Positions 8,058 through 19,200 of a stretch of 64,000 bases of DNA are shown here, one piece after another; within the stretch, counting starts at the first letter, position 1; each line of letters starts with the position of its first letter. The stretch spans positions 310,001 through 374,000 of the forward strand of contig NZ_BMDJ01000001.1 in the NCBI RefSeq assembly GCF_014635725.1. The letters are read 5' to 3'. Source of the stretch: Pedobacter mendelii. GTDB taxonomy: Bacteria; Bacteroidota; Bacteroidia; Sphingobacteriales; Sphingobacteriaceae. A model generated the notes under the pieces. That model had not been told where the DNA came from. It saw only the letters and a program-made list of their open reading frames with translations, and searched no databases. A program made the position numbers and the translations under genes.

Positions 8058-9116
8058 TTATTGTTTGTATGTTCTTGTGCGATAAACCAACAAGTACAAA
8101 TAAAACTGTAAACTAAATAGCATTGTTGAAAATAATATGTGCAATGCTTGTGCAACAGGCGGCAGAGAAATATATGCTAATGCAAATCCTGTTAACAACT
8201 GAATTAACAATGTAAACAAAATAAATCTTGCAGTTAGTAAAGGAGCTGCCTTTCCGCTAAACCTGTCTAAAACCATTTTATAAATAACACCATTACAAAT
8301 AACAACTAATATGGCCATGTCTCTGTGGTAATTAAAAACTTCTCCCACCTTTCCTATCCATGTATTCCTACCGCCAAACGATAAAGATTTTGCAATCGCA
8401 TCTACGGCTTCCCTAACTTCTGTACCCATAATAATTTGAGCAACGCTAACTAAAAGTGTAAAGAACAAAAATCCTTTAAGCCATAAAATTCGATACATTA
8501 TCACCGAAGGTTCTTTATGTAACTGTTTTGCATAGCTGTAAGTGTAAATGGATATTCCTAAAAGTACAAGTGCCAAAAGCATGTGTACTGTAACAAGCCA
8601 TTGTGTCAAATTCGTTGATACAACGAAAGCACCTAACCATGCCTGCAGGATAATAATAAATACATTTAAAATACTTAAAAAAAATATTCTTTTCGCACTT
8701 TTCCTATAAATGAAAGAGAAAACGGCTGTTAATAAAATAAATATTCCTGCAACTACGCCTACTAAACGATTTAAGTATTCTGTCCAGGTTTTGGCAGGAT
8801 TAAATTCTTCAGGTAAAGAAATCGTTTTATCATGCCTAATACTGTCAGCTAATTCCTTCTTACCAATTCCATCCAGATATTTGGCGAATTTTTCATTTTT
8901 CTTAATTCTGCCTACAACATATTTTTCCTTATAATTTGCAGGAAGCTGTGATACATCAGTTGGTGGTATATACCTGTCGAAGCACTTTGGCCAATCAGGG
9001 CAACCCATGCCTGAACCTGTACTGCGCACAACTCCACCTGCAAGTATAACCAGTAGCGTTACTATTATGGTTATAAAATTAATCCTGATAAAACGTTGTT
9101 CTGATCTGCTGATCAT
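8058..9116 (-). CDS. ctaA: Heme A synthase (COX15/CtaA family)
   Basis: A 352-residue polytopic protein converting heme O to heme A. The opening GGVVRSTGSGMGCPDWPKCF, with the cysteine pair and following Pro/Trp, is the COX15/CtaA signature. YLNRLVGVVAGIF, LGAFVVSTNLTQWLVTVHML, FNYHRDMAIL and ALHILFSTMLFSLQFYL supply the heme-ligand histidines. It lies upstream of ctaB with an 11-base gap. A hairpin sits between it and ctaD, so its expression may be lower than that of the structural subunits. Confidence 0.93.
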   Translation of the reverse strand: MISRSEQRFIRINFITIIVTLLVILAGGVVRSTGSGMGCPDWPKCFDRYIPPTDVSQLPANYKEKYVVGRIKKNEKFAKYLDGIGKKELADSIRHDKTISLPEEFNPAKTWTEYLNRLVGVVAGIFILLTAVFSFIYRKSAKRIFFLSILNVFIIILQAWLGAFVVSTNLTQWLVTVHMLLALVLLGISIYTYSYAKQLHKEPSVIMYRILWLKGFLFFTLLVSVAQIIMGTEVREAVDAIAKSLSFGGRNTWIGKVGEVFNYHRDMAILVVICNGVIYKMVLDRFSGKAAPLLTARFILFTLLIQLLTGFALAYISLPPVAQALHILFSTMLFSLQFYLYLLVYRTRTYKQ

Positions 9117-9133
9117 TATATGTATTAATGTGA

Positions 9134-9177
9134 AAAGGGTATCCGGATAAGCAGAAACTTAATCAGATACCCCTTTA
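9134..9177 (-). terminator. Hairpin after ctaD, possible terminator or attenuator
   Basis: In the 83-base gap between ctaD and ctaA, AAAGGGTATC (9134-9143) pairs with GATACCCCTTT (9166-9176) with one bulged C. On the minus strand the second arm ends in CCCTTTTC, so only a weak T-run follows. It may reduce read-through from oxidase subunits into heme A genes. Confidence 0.5.
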
Positions 9178-9199
9178 AAAATTTGTTAAAGCTATATAA

Positions 9200-11080
9200 T
9201 TAGCCTTTATTTTCTGTCACAGGATTGGATAATTCCCAATCTTGCTGTATTTTTTCTGCTTCTGCATTTCCTTCAAAATCATGAGGTAAATTAGAACTCA
9301 TTGTTTGAGAGAAAGGGACAGTTTGAGGAATAAAATCAACATCATGGCCAGGTTTGCTGTAATCATAAGGCCATCTGTAAACAGTAGGGATTTCTCCAGG
9401 CCAGTTTCCATGTAAATGTTCTACCGGAGCAGTCCATTCTAAAGTATTCGATTCCCAAGGGTTTTGAGTAGCAACTTTTCCTTTGAATATGGAATAGAAA
9501 AAATTGAATAAAAATGCTACTTGAGCTAAAGCAGCCATAATTGCCGCCCAGGTTACAAAGATGTTAACCGTTAACCATTTCTTCATGAATTCGAACTCAG
9601 TAAAGGCATAATAACGACGAGGAACGCCATCTAACCCTAAGAAGTGTAAAGGAAAGAATACCAAGTATGCCGCAATGAACGTTAACCAAAAATGTAGATA
9701 TCCTAATTTAGCATTCATCATACGACCGAACATTTTAGGATACCAGTGATAAACACCAGCAAGCATACCAAAAATAGCAGCAGAACCCATTACTAAGTGA
9801 AAGTGGGCAACTACGAAATATGTATCGTGTAAGTTAATATCTAATGATGCATTACCTAAAAATATACCGGTTAAACCACCTGAAATAAAGAATGATACTA
9901 AACCAATAGCAAATAACATTGCAGGAGTGAAACGTATATTACCTCTCCACAGCGTTGCTAAATAATTAAATGTTTTTACTGCTGATGGAACCGCGATAAT
10001 TAAAGTGGTAATCATAAACACACCACCCAATAAAGGGTTCATACCTGTAACAAACATGTGGTGACCCCAAACAATGAACGAAAGTACAGTGATACCAATT
10101 AACGAATAAACCATTGCATGGTAACCAAAAATTGGTTTGCGTGAGTTTACTGAGATAACCTCAGAAGATATACCCAATGCAGGCATAATTACAATATATA
10201 CTTCAGGGTGACCTAAAAACCAAAATAAGTGTTGCCAAAGAATTGGAGAACCACCTTCGTTAGGTAAAATGTTTGTACCCATTACGATATCAGAAAGGTA
10301 AAAACTTGTTCCAAAACTTCTATCGAATACCATTAATACAACTCCAGCTACAAGAACAGGAAAGGATAATATACCTAATATAGCTGTTAAGAAGAATGCC
10401 CAAATGGTTAAAGGCATTTTCCAAAGATCCATTCCTTTTGTACGCATGTTTAATATTGTACTTACATAATTTATACCACCCATTAATGATGATGCAACAA
10501 AAAGTACCATACTAATCAACCACATTGTCATCCCTAAGCCAGAGCCTGGAATTGCAGTTTCAATTATTGAAAGAGGTGGATAAACTGTCCAACCCCCTGA
10601 TGCAGGTCCTGTTTGAATAAAGAATGAAGCCATCATTACCATACATGCAGTAAAAAAGAACCAATAAGAAAGCATATTCAAGAATGGAGATGCCATATCC
10701 CTGGCTCCGATTTGCAGCGGTATTAATAAGTTACTAAAAGTACCGCTTAATCCTGCAGTTAACACAAAGAATACCATGATGGTACCATGAATAGTAACCA
10801 GTGCCAGATAAAAATCAGATTTTATACGGCCACCTTCTGCCCATTTACCTAAAAAAGTTTCCAAGAAAGGGAAGTTCTTATCAGGCCATGCCAATTGAAT
10901 ACGGAATAAAATTGATAAACCCATTGCAATAACCGCCATGATAATACCAGTTATCAAAAATTGCTTTGCAATCATTTTATGATCCATACTGAAGATATAC
11001 TTTGATATCAAAGTTTCTTTATGGTGCCCGTGATCAGCGTGATCGTGATTGTGTTCGTCGTGTAATGCTATTGTTGACAT
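9200..11080 (-). CDS. ctaD: Cytochrome c oxidase subunit I
   Basis: The catalytic subunit, 626 residues, with about 12-14 helices. Heme and CuB ligands are visible: WQHLFWFLGHPEVYIVIMPA carries the CuB His, the proton-channel Glu and the cross-linked Tyr region. FIVWGHHMFVTGM gives the His pair, and LHDTYFVVAHFHLVMG gives the heme a and a3 histidines. The N-terminus is rich in histidine (HDEHNHDHADHGHH). The protein ends with a long soluble tail. It lies 22 bases downstream of ctaC. The complete set of residues marks a type A1 aa3 oxidase. Confidence 0.97.
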   Translation of the reverse strand: MSTIALHDEHNHDHADHGHHKETLISKYIFSMDHKMIAKQFLITGIIMAVIAMGLSILFRIQLAWPDKNFPFLETFLGKWAEGGRIKSDFYLALVTIHGTIMVFFVLTAGLSGTFSNLLIPLQIGARDMASPFLNMLSYWFFFTACMVMMASFFIQTGPASGGWTVYPPLSIIETAIPGSGLGMTMWLISMVLFVASSLMGGINYVSTILNMRTKGMDLWKMPLTIWAFFLTAILGILSFPVLVAGVVLMVFDRSFGTSFYLSDIVMGTNILPNEGGSPILWQHLFWFLGHPEVYIVIMPALGISSEVISVNSRKPIFGYHAMVYSLIGITVLSFIVWGHHMFVTGMNPLLGGVFMITTLIIAVPSAVKTFNYLATLWRGNIRFTPAMLFAIGLVSFFISGGLTGIFLGNASLDINLHDTYFVVAHFHLVMGSAAIFGMLAGVYHWYPKMFGRMMNAKLGYLHFWLTFIAAYLVFFPLHFLGLDGVPRRYYAFTEFEFMKKWLTVNIFVTWAAIMAALAQVAFLFNFFYSIFKGKVATQNPWESNTLEWTAPVEHLHGNWPGEIPTVYRWPYDYSKPGHDVDFIPQTVPFSQTMSSNLPHDFEGNAEAEKIQQDWELSNPVTENKG

Positions 11081-11102
11081 AATTCTTTCGCTCTTCGGTA
11101 TA

Positions 11103-12335
11103 TTATTTATTTAAAGCCATTTGGTTTGTTTTAACAGCTGCAGAATCTGTAGCTGTTGTATCTGAAACTGATTTTACAGGAGCAGGTGCCACTGGCAAAT
11201 TAAATTCTTTTCTTAAATCGTCATTTAAATAGGTTTTTTGTTCAGCTAACCAGGTTTTGTATTCAGCCATAGAAACAACGCGAACTACTTTTTGCATGTT
11301 ATAATGACCTGAACCACAAATTTTAGCACAGTAGAAAAGAAACTTGAAGTTTGGATCATTCGTTTCTTGTTGCATCTGAGTAGTTGTCTTCGTTGGCGTA
11401 AATTCAAATACGGTTTGCATACCCGGTACAGTATTTAGCTGTACTCTAAAGTGAGGCATGTAAAAACTGTGAATAACATCTTTACTGGTTAAAATAAGTT
11501 TGATCGGCTTATCTACAGGTATTACCATTTCATCAGCCATTTGATCATCACGAGATTTCAAATCTTTAAAATCAATCCCTAATGCGTTTGATGCGGTAGT
11601 TAATTTATAGTTTTTATGTCCTACAATACCATCAGCTCCAGGATAACGGATAGTCCATTTGAACTGTTCAGAAGTCATCTCAATTTGAATTGGCATGTTT
11701 TTAGGATCTTCAACTTTGTAGAATATTGATCTCCATGTTAAGAAACCCATTAATACCAATACCGTTAAAACTAAAGCAGGAACAATTGTCCAAATTTTCT
11801 CGATGGTATTATTATGAGGATAGTAGTAAGCTTTTCTTTTTGCAGAATATTTATAGATATAAGAAAATCCAAATAATAAAATGTGCGTTGCAATGAAAAC
11901 AATTGTTGTAATGATTAAAGTCAGGTTAAACATATCATCAATACGCTTTCCATGCACCGAGGCAGCATCTGGAAGCAACATCGAACCATGAACGGTATAT
12001 TCCCAATACACACCATACAAACCTAAAACCAAAAACAATGCAAATAAACTTGAATTTACTCTGTTCCAGTTAATACCAACAGGTTTACCTTGCGCTTCGC
12101 GACTTAGTTCATAAACCCTTATTGCTTTACCCACAATAGCGATGAATAAACATATTGCGAGGAACACCAGAATATAAAATATTACTGATTTATAAACCTC
12201 TCCCATATCAACTTTCGGTGCCGCGGCAGCTCCTGCTGCTGCATCTTGCGCAAATACGCTCGTGTTTGCAAAAACAGTAATTAATACTGCTAAAGCTGCG
12301 GTCGTTTTATTCGTGATAAACTTTCTTAAACTCAT
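11103..12335 (-). CDS. ctaC: Cytochrome c oxidase subunit II (CuA subunit)
   Basis: A 410-residue protein with a signal peptide (MSLRKFITNKTTAALAVLIT onward to FAQ), membrane helices, and a C-terminal cupredoxin domain. The CuA site is visible in HSFYMPHFRVQLNTVPGM and FYCAKICGSGHYNM, giving His, two Cys, His and Met ligands. No CxxCH heme motif follows, so this is aa3 and not caa3 type. The start is well placed and followed by the typical Gly/Ala-rich exported head. It links Alternative Complex III genes upstream with ctaD downstream. Confidence 0.96.
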   Translation of the reverse strand: MSLRKFITNKTTAALAVLITVFANTSVFAQDAAAGAAAAPKVDMGEVYKSVIFYILVFLAICLFIAIVGKAIRVYELSREAQGKPVGINWNRVNSSLFALFLVLGLYGVYWEYTVHGSMLLPDAASVHGKRIDDMFNLTLIITTIVFIATHILLFGFSYIYKYSAKRKAYYYPHNNTIEKIWTIVPALVLTVLVLMGFLTWRSIFYKVEDPKNMPIQIEMTSEQFKWTIRYPGADGIVGHKNYKLTTASNALGIDFKDLKSRDDQMADEMVIPVDKPIKLILTSKDVIHSFYMPHFRVQLNTVPGMQTVFEFTPTKTTTQMQQETNDPNFKFLFYCAKICGSGHYNMQKVVRVVSMAEYKTWLAEQKTYLNDDLRKEFNLPVAPAPVKSVSDTTATDSAAVKTNQMALNK

Positions 12336-12401
12336 TTTCTTAAAAGTAGTACGCTGTACTTCTATATAATAATTAAAATATTCGCTTTATAAAATCATCA
12401 A

Positions 12402-13625
12402 CTAAAGCTGATGATGCAAACTTTCTTGTAATAAAGGGTGATTCTTTGCTATCAAAGGTTTTTTGCTCAATGATGTTAACACGGTAAAAGTAAACAACCC
12501 AACAAAACCTATAGCTGTACCAATTTCAATAATTCCGAAACCATTGTGTCCATCTTCAACGGCACCTGGCATAATCATTTGATAATAATCAACCCAATGG
12601 CCTAACAACACAACGATAGCCACAAATAATAATTTAGCATCTGTTCTTTTATTGTCTCTATCCATTAACAACAATACTGGAGCTAAGAAATTCATTGCAA
12701 GGTTTAAGAAAAACCAAAACTTGTAATATTCAAAGCGTCTGTAGAAATAAATAGTTTCCTCAGGCATATTTGCATAGTAAATTAATAAGAACTGCGCAAA
12801 CCATACATAAGTCCAGAAAATAGAAAAACCAAATATAAACTGACCCAAGTTGTGCAAATGGCTATTGTTAACCCATTGCATATAACCAGCTCTTCTTAAT
12901 AGAATTATGATGATTGCAATTGTTGCTAAACTGCTAACCCACATTGCGGCGAAGTTATACCAACCAAACATTGTTGAAAACCAATGAGCTTCTAATGACA
13001 TGATGGTATCAAAAGCAAAAATTGGAGTGGTAAAACCATAAATTACTAAAAAGATGCAAGCATTTTTAAAGCTTTTTCTGTAAGAATTTAATCCCCCAGT
13101 TAAATCTTCGTTATAAGAAAACTTAACAAATATTATAGAGAAAATACTGTATATACCTAAAAACAAAACCTGACGCCCTAAAAAGAAAGGTACATTTAAG
13201 AAAACAGATTTACCTGCTATCAAGGCATCGTAATTAGCACTATTAGGATCCGTTAATCCATCAGCATGCCAATGGTGGTATAAGTTATGCGTATATAAAC
13301 CTGCGGAGATAATAACAACAAGTATTACAGCAGCAATAGGCAAAGTTTTTGCCATGGCTTGCGGTACACGTAAAATTGAAGCAGACCATCCTGCCTGAGC
13401 TACATATTGAACAGCAAGGAAAAATGTACCAGACATACAAACGCATGCAAAGTAGTATCCCATAAGTAACAGGTTGGCAAAAGTACGCTCATGCATTACT
13501 TTATCTCCGGCAATGAAACCATAAGCTACTGCAAGTACGCCTAAAGCTATACCAACTAAACTTAAAGTTTTTACTTTTCCTGTAAACTCAAATTGTTCAC
13601 TAAAATTAATATTGTGAGTTCCCAT
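12402..13625 (-). CDS. actF: Alternative Complex III subunit ActF (quinol:cytochrome c oxidoreductase)
   Basis: A 407-residue polytopic membrane protein. FAFDTIMSLEAHWFSTMFGWY, read in part, HWHADGLTDPNS and LGHWVDYYQMIMPG are recurrent in ActF, a smaller paralogue-like partner of ActC in Alternative Complex III. The position directly after actE and before ctaC is the classical place for actF. Its role is in the membrane quinol-oxidising arm of the complex; the catalytic residues cannot be assigned from sequence alone. Confidence 0.92.
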   Translation of the reverse strand: MGTHNINFSEQFEFTGKVKTLSLVGIALGVLAVAYGFIAGDKVMHERTFANLLLMGYYFACVCMSGTFFLAVQYVAQAGWSASILRVPQAMAKTLPIAAVILVVIISAGLYTHNLYHHWHADGLTDPNSANYDALIAGKSVFLNVPFFLGRQVLFLGIYSIFSIIFVKFSYNEDLTGGLNSYRKSFKNACIFLVIYGFTTPIFAFDTIMSLEAHWFSTMFGWYNFAAMWVSSLATIAIIIILLRRAGYMQWVNNSHLHNLGQFIFGFSIFWTYVWFAQFLLIYYANMPEETIYFYRRFEYYKFWFFLNLAMNFLAPVLLLMDRDNKRTDAKLLFVAIVVLLGHWVDYYQMIMPGAVEDGHNGFGIIEIGTAIGFVGLFTFTVLTSLSKKPLIAKNHPLLQESLHHQL

Positions 13626-13641
13626 TTATATTCTGCTTTAC

Positions 13642-14226
13642 TTATTGTCCTTTTTGTAATTGTTGAACATACATCACTATTTTCCAACGATCTATTGGTA
13701 AAATTTGAGAAGCATGCGAGCCCATGTTATTTACGCCGTATGTAATGGTATGATAAATTTTACCAGCAGTAAGATCTATCATGTTACCACCTCTTGAAGA
13801 AGCACCTGTTAAGTATGAAGGAACACCGTTAAACTTTTCAATTTTAACTAAGTGACCTTGACCATCTCCTTTTTCACCATGGCATGGTGCACAGAAAACA
13901 ACAAATGAGTGTTTACCTTGCTCCAGGTTAATGCTATCTGCAGTTAATGGATTAACCATTTTAGCACCCGCTTCGTTATATCCTTCTAAAGTATTAGGAT
14001 ATTCATCGTATTCTTCAAAACCAACTGGCTTTGTGTTTGCAGGTGGTAATTGTGCAGTTTTACCATCTTTAAAATTTTTATTTGGCTGATCAGGGTTATA
14101 AGCAATTGGATCATACATGTTCCTTGCATATTCTAATCCTGTACTGCGTTTATCTTTACAAGCCGAAAAAGTAGCTGCAAAAGCGATAGCTAAAAACGCG
14201 GCATAAACAAATTTATTCTTATTCAT
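13642..14226 (-). CDS. actE: Alternative Complex III monoheme cytochrome c lipoprotein ActE
   Basis: A cytochrome c with one heme motif, FCAPCHGEKGDGQG, and distal Met candidates in the C-terminal half (NMGSHASQILPIDRW). The start at 14226 is preferred over the longer frame at 14247, because it gives a lipoprotein signal MNKNKFVYAAFLAIAFAATF then SAC. The gene overlaps the end of actD by 8 bases, so the two are translationally coupled. It passes electrons within the complex towards cytochrome oxidase encoded just downstream. Confidence 0.93.
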   Translation of the reverse strand: MNKNKFVYAAFLAIAFAATFSACKDKRSTGLEYARNMYDPIAYNPDQPNKNFKDGKTAQLPPANTKPVGFEEYDEYPNTLEGYNEAGAKMVNPLTADSINLEQGKHSFVVFCAPCHGEKGDGQGHLVKIEKFNGVPSYLTGASSRGGNMIDLTAGKIYHTITYGVNNMGSHASQILPIDRWKIVMYVQQLQKGQ

Positions 14227-14755
14227 AGCTAATATACTTCCTTTCATTATACTTTACTTCTAAAGCACCAGCATCCTTTAATAAACCATCAATTACTACA
14301 TGAGCTGCATTTTCATGTGCATCTACTGCTATAACAAAGCGATCGTTAGTAGCACGAAGATCCATTACTCTTGGTGATCTGCCTGGGAATAAATGGGTTG
14401 AAGCATAATAAGTTAAAACCATACCGAAAGCACAGAATAAAACTGTTAATTCGAACATTATCGGAATAAAATCCGGTAATGCAAATGATGGTTTACCACC
14501 AATATTTACTTTCCAATCAATAACTGCACAAAAATAAATTAAAGCGAAAGCTGCGCAGGTACCTGTAATACCAAAGCAAAATGCCGCTATATCGATTCTT
14601 GATCTTTTAATTCCTAATTTGGCTTCTATTCCGTGTATAGGCATTGGAGTATATACATCATGTATTGTGATGTTATTTTCCTGAAGCTTTTCAATGCCAT
14701 GCATCATTTCGTCAGGGTCGCCAAAGCTGCCTAAAATATATTTGATATTACTCAT
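14219..14755 (-). CDS. actD: Alternative Complex III subunit ActD (DUF3341)
   Basis: A 178-residue protein with two membrane helices separated by a short loop. MSNIKYILGSFGDPDEMMHG and IHDVYTPMPIHGIEAKLGI are the standard DUF3341 opening, and PGRSPRVMDLRATNDRFVIAV the C-terminal block read in part. It starts 2 bases after the actC stop codon and overlaps actE. It has no cofactor motif and is a structural membrane subunit in solved complexes of this type. Confidence 0.93.
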   Translation of the reverse strand: MSNIKYILGSFGDPDEMMHGIEKLQENNITIHDVYTPMPIHGIEAKLGIKRSRIDIAAFCFGITGTCAAFALIYFCAVIDWKVNIGGKPSFALPDFIPIMFELTVLFCAFGMVLTYYASTHLFPGRSPRVMDLRATNDRFVIAVDAHENAAHVVIDGLLKDAGALEVKYNERKYISYE

Positions 14756-14757
14756 TG

Positions 14758-16230
14758 TTATATTTTTGCGTATTCTTCTTGTTTAACACTATCAAATTTC
14801 TCTAAAGACTCTACGTATTCAGTTACATATTCTTTATTCTCATGCCCTTCTTTAATCTGTTTCATTTTAGCTTGCTCACTTGCAGATTTTAATAATAATT
14901 TAACCTCTGCTATCGCGATAGACGGTAATACCCTTAAGAATAATAAGAATAAAGTAAAGAATAGTCCGATTGAACCTACAAACACACTCACGTCAACCCA
15001 AGTTGGCGAAAACATTGCCCAACTTGATGGAATATAATCACGGTGTAATGATGTTACAATAATAACAAAGCGTTCGAACCACATACCAATGTTTACAACA
15101 ATTGATAAAATCCATGTTGCTCTTATGCTTAATCGAATCTTTTTAAACCAAAGTAATTGTGGTGAGATTACATTACAAGTCATCATCATCCAATATGCCC
15201 ACCAGTAAGGACCAGTTGATCTGTTGATAAATGCATATTGTTCATATTCAGAACCTGAGTACCATGCAATGAAAAACTCCGTTAAGTAAGCAACACCTAC
15301 GATTGAACCCGTTAGTATGATAATTTTATTCATCGACTCGATGTGGAACATCGTGATGTAGTTTTCAAGACCTAAAACTTTACGTGCCACCAATAATAAG
15401 GTTAACACCATCGCAAAGCCTGAGAAAATTGCACCAGCAACGAAGTAAGGAGGGAAAATTGTAGTGTGCCATCCAGGAATTACTGATGTTGCAAAGTCCA
15501 TCGATACAATTGTATGCACTGAAAGTACAAGTGGTGTAGAAATACCTGCTAAAATTAATGATACCGCTTCAAAACGTTGCCACGTTTTAACACTTCCACT
15601 CCACCCGAAAGAAAAGATAGAATAAATTTTTCTGCGTGTACCAACTGCACGGTCGCGGATAGTTGCAATATCTGGTAATAAACCCGTGTACCAGAATAAT
15701 AAGGATACAGAGAAATAAGTGGAGATTGCAAACATATCCCAAACCAATGGCGAGTTAAAGTTTACCCATAATGAACCAAACTGATTCGGTAATGGTAAAA
15801 CCCAATAAGCTAACCACGGACGTCCCATGTGTGACACTACATAAGTTGCAGCACAAATAACGGCAAAAATTGTCATCGCCTCTGCTGAGCGGTTAATTGA
15901 GTTTCGCCAGTTTTGACGGAAAAGCAATAGTACAGCAGAAATAAGTGTTCCTGCGTGACCTATACCTACCCACCATACGAAACCGGTGATATCCCATGCC
16001 CATCCAACTGTTTTATTTAAACCCCAAGCACCAATGCCATTCCAGAAGGTATAGCTTACTGCTACAACCCAAAGTAAAGCACCTAGTGAGGCAAAGATGA
16101 AACCAATCCACCAGGCTTTGTTTGGCTTATTTTCTACCGGGCCTAAAATATCATCCGTAATTTTTGCATACGTGATGTTATCTCCGGTAATTAATGGTTC
16201 TCTAAGTATTGATTCGTTATGTCCTGACAT
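14758..16230 (-). CDS. actC: Alternative Complex III quinol-binding subunit ActC (NrfD-like)
   Basis: A 490-residue NrfD/PsrC-family membrane protein with about ten helices. Recognisable stretches are GFVWWVGIGHAGTLISAVLL, VVSHMGRPWLAYWVLPLPNQ, VSMDFATSVIPGWHTTIFPP and MWFERFVIIVTSLHRDY. These contain the conserved His/Asp residues associated with quinol oxidation. It lies 26 bases downstream of actB and 2 bases before actD, fully in operon. Confidence 0.95.
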   Translation of the reverse strand: MSGHNESILREPLITGDNITYAKITDDILGPVENKPNKAWWIGFIFASLGALLWVVAVSYTFWNGIGAWGLNKTVGWAWDITGFVWWVGIGHAGTLISAVLLLFRQNWRNSINRSAEAMTIFAVICAATYVVSHMGRPWLAYWVLPLPNQFGSLWVNFNSPLVWDMFAISTYFSVSLLFWYTGLLPDIATIRDRAVGTRRKIYSIFSFGWSGSVKTWQRFEAVSLILAGISTPLVLSVHTIVSMDFATSVIPGWHTTIFPPYFVAGAIFSGFAMVLTLLLVARKVLGLENYITMFHIESMNKIIILTGSIVGVAYLTEFFIAWYSGSEYEQYAFINRSTGPYWWAYWMMMTCNVISPQLLWFKKIRLSIRATWILSIVVNIGMWFERFVIIVTSLHRDYIPSSWAMFSPTWVDVSVFVGSIGLFFTLFLLFLRVLPSIAIAEVKLLLKSASEQAKMKQIKEGHENKEYVTEYVESLEKFDSVKQEEYAKI

Positions 16231-16256
16231 AATTTGTATTTTCTTTATACTAAAGC

Positions 16257-19200
16257 TTACGCTTGTACTGTTGTATCTGTATTTCTAATTTTTGTCATAT
16301 ATCCGATACCTGGTTTCACGTTGATTTCTTCCAATACGTAGTAGATACGCTCAGAACGTAAAGCTTTTGAAACTTCAGAATTAGGATCATTTGCATCACC
16401 AAAGATGATAGCATTTGCTGAACAAGCTTCCTGACAAGCCATTTTAATGTCGCCATCTTTTAATGGACGTTTCTCAATTTTAGCCTTCAATTTACCAGCC
16501 TGTATACGTTGAATACACATTGAGCATTTCTCCATAACACCACGTGAACGTGTAGTTACATCAGGATTTAAAACTAGTTGAGTAAACTCGTTATTTAAAT
16601 AGTTATCGAAACGAGAATCATTCCAGTAGTTAAACCAGTTAAAGCGACGAACTTTATATGGGCAGTTATTCGCACAGTAACGAGTACCTACGCAACGGTT
16701 GTAAGCCATGTGGTTTAAGCCATCTGATGAGTGTACAGTTGCTAATACCGGACAAACGGTTTCGCAAGGAGCGTGATCACAGTGTTGACATAACATAGGC
16801 TGGTGAACTACAGAAACGTTATCTAAATCTTCCAATTTAGCAATTTCCTTTTCTCTTGTTACATCACCGGTTGGTGTTTCGTAGCTATAGTAACGATCAA
16901 TACGAATCCAGTGCATTTCACGACGACGGCGAACCTCATCACGACCTACCACAGGAATATTATTTTCAACATTACAAGCAACGATACATGAACCACAACC
17001 TGTACAAGCATTTAAATCGATAGCCATAACCCAGCTATTACCTGGTTGCTCGTATTTATCCCAAAGGTCATAGTTTTTATGTCCTTCTTCGCTTTTGCCA
17101 GTACCCGCCGCCGGGTTTTTTAAATACTCTTTGAATGAAGCTTCGCGAATTACATTACGACCTTCAAAAGAGTGGTGTGTTTGTGTTTGAGCTAATTCGT
17201 AAGTAGCACCTGTTGGTGTAATTGTTACCGAAGTAGCATATTGCATTGTTCCATTTACAAAAGAAACAAAAGGGAAAGCATTTTTACCAACATCATTACC
17301 CGCTTTACCAACTTTAGTACGACCGTAACCTAATGCGATTGAAGCCGTACCTTGTGCTTGTCCTGGTTGGATAAGAACAGGCAAATCAATTGAATAGCCA
17401 TTGTTACCTTTAACAGTTACAACATCAAATTCTTTTATTTTTAATTTCTCAGCGTATTTCGGTGCGATGGCAACATAGTTATCCCAAGTTACTTTTGAAA
17501 CCGGATCAGGCAGTTCTTGTAAGAATGCATTATTTGCATTTTTACCATCACGCATTGGTATGTTTTCATAAACCTGTAATTCAACATCCTTAGCCAAACC
17601 TTTACTACTGTTTACGATTGATGTTGCCACTGCAGCTAAAGATAAGCTGAAAGAATAAGCAACTGCAGTTTTTGCAGCTACTGTTACAGCACCCTTTTCT
17701 AAAACATCGTTCCATTTCAAACCAAGCGCAGGTAGCATTTTGGTTTCCCAATTGTTACGAACAAATTGGTAGTAATCTTTAACAGGTGCATCAGCCCAAA
17801 CTAATAAACTTTCTTCTGCCTGACGGCTATTGAAAACCGGGTTTATTGTTGGTTGCACGATTGAGTAGTATCCTTCGTAAGCATTTGCATCACCCCAAGA
17901 TTCTAAATAGTTATGGTCAATTGCAATCGCATCGCAAATTGAAGCAGTTTCATCAGATCTATCAGCAAAAGAGATTTTTGCAGGAACTTTATTTAATGCA
18001 TCAGTAAATTTTTTGCTGTCTATATAATCGTAAGCAGGGTTACTGTTTAAAAATAAAACAGCACCAACTTCTCCTCTGCTCATTTCAGCAACTAAGCCAT
18101 TAAATTCGGCATCGTTACCGGCATATAAGTAGCAAGGGTTATCTAAATCGATAGTAGTACCATAACTGCCGATAGCGGCGTTAATGGCGTTTACTAAAAT
18201 TTGTGTAGAAACATCGTTCGAACCACAAACTACTATTGATTTACCTTTAGCTTGTAATAATTCTTTAGCAACTAATTTAATTACTTTATCAGCAGTTGCA
18301 TTATTAGGTAATGTTCCGCCTGGTAAAGCCTGACCAGTAATTGCGTTATATAAGGCAATTAAAGCAGGTCCTTGTTCAGATAATTTAACAGGAACACGGG
18401 TATCTGCATTAGTACCTGTTAAGCTCATTCCACTTTCAATTTGAATGTGGCGGCTCATTTTTTTATTTTCTAAGGATTTGTAATTACGGTTGGCGGTATA
18501 TTGAGCAGTAAACTCCTCACCACTAATCCATGTACCTAAGAAATCGGCACTAAAACTTACTATTAAATCTGCTTTATCGAAATTGTATTTTGGTAAAACT
18601 GCTTTACCAAAACTATTTTGATTGGCCTGAATAATACCTGTGTAAGAAACTGCATCGTATTGAACCAGTTTTGCTGCAGGATATTTTGCAATAAATTCAG
18701 CAATTACTGCATTTGTAGAAGGGCTATTTACCGTCGATGAAACTAAGCGTATTTTTTTTCCTGAAACCTGAGCCTTTGCTAACTCTGATTTAACGAAAGT
18801 ATCTACCTCACTCCAAGTTGCTTCTTTTGATTTAAGAACTGGCGATTTTAATTTAGATACATCATATAAATCTAAAACAGAAGCTTGTGCCCTTGCATCA
18901 GTACCACAATTGAACACACCTGCATTAGGGTTTGGTTCAATTTTAATCGGACGACCTTCTCTCGTTTTAACTAAAATACTTTGGCCATTAAAGCTCGAAG
19001 TATAATAGTTAGGAATGCCTGGAGTAACCTCTTCAGGCTTTACCAGATAAGGTATAGATTTTTTTAACGGGGTACTTTGGCAGGCTGCTAATGTTACCGC
19101 ACCTAAACCAAAACCTAACGCCTTTAAAAAGTCGCGGCGTGGGGTAACGGTACTTAACCCTGCTTCATTTAAAACATCTTCTATTGGAATTGGCTCGGCG

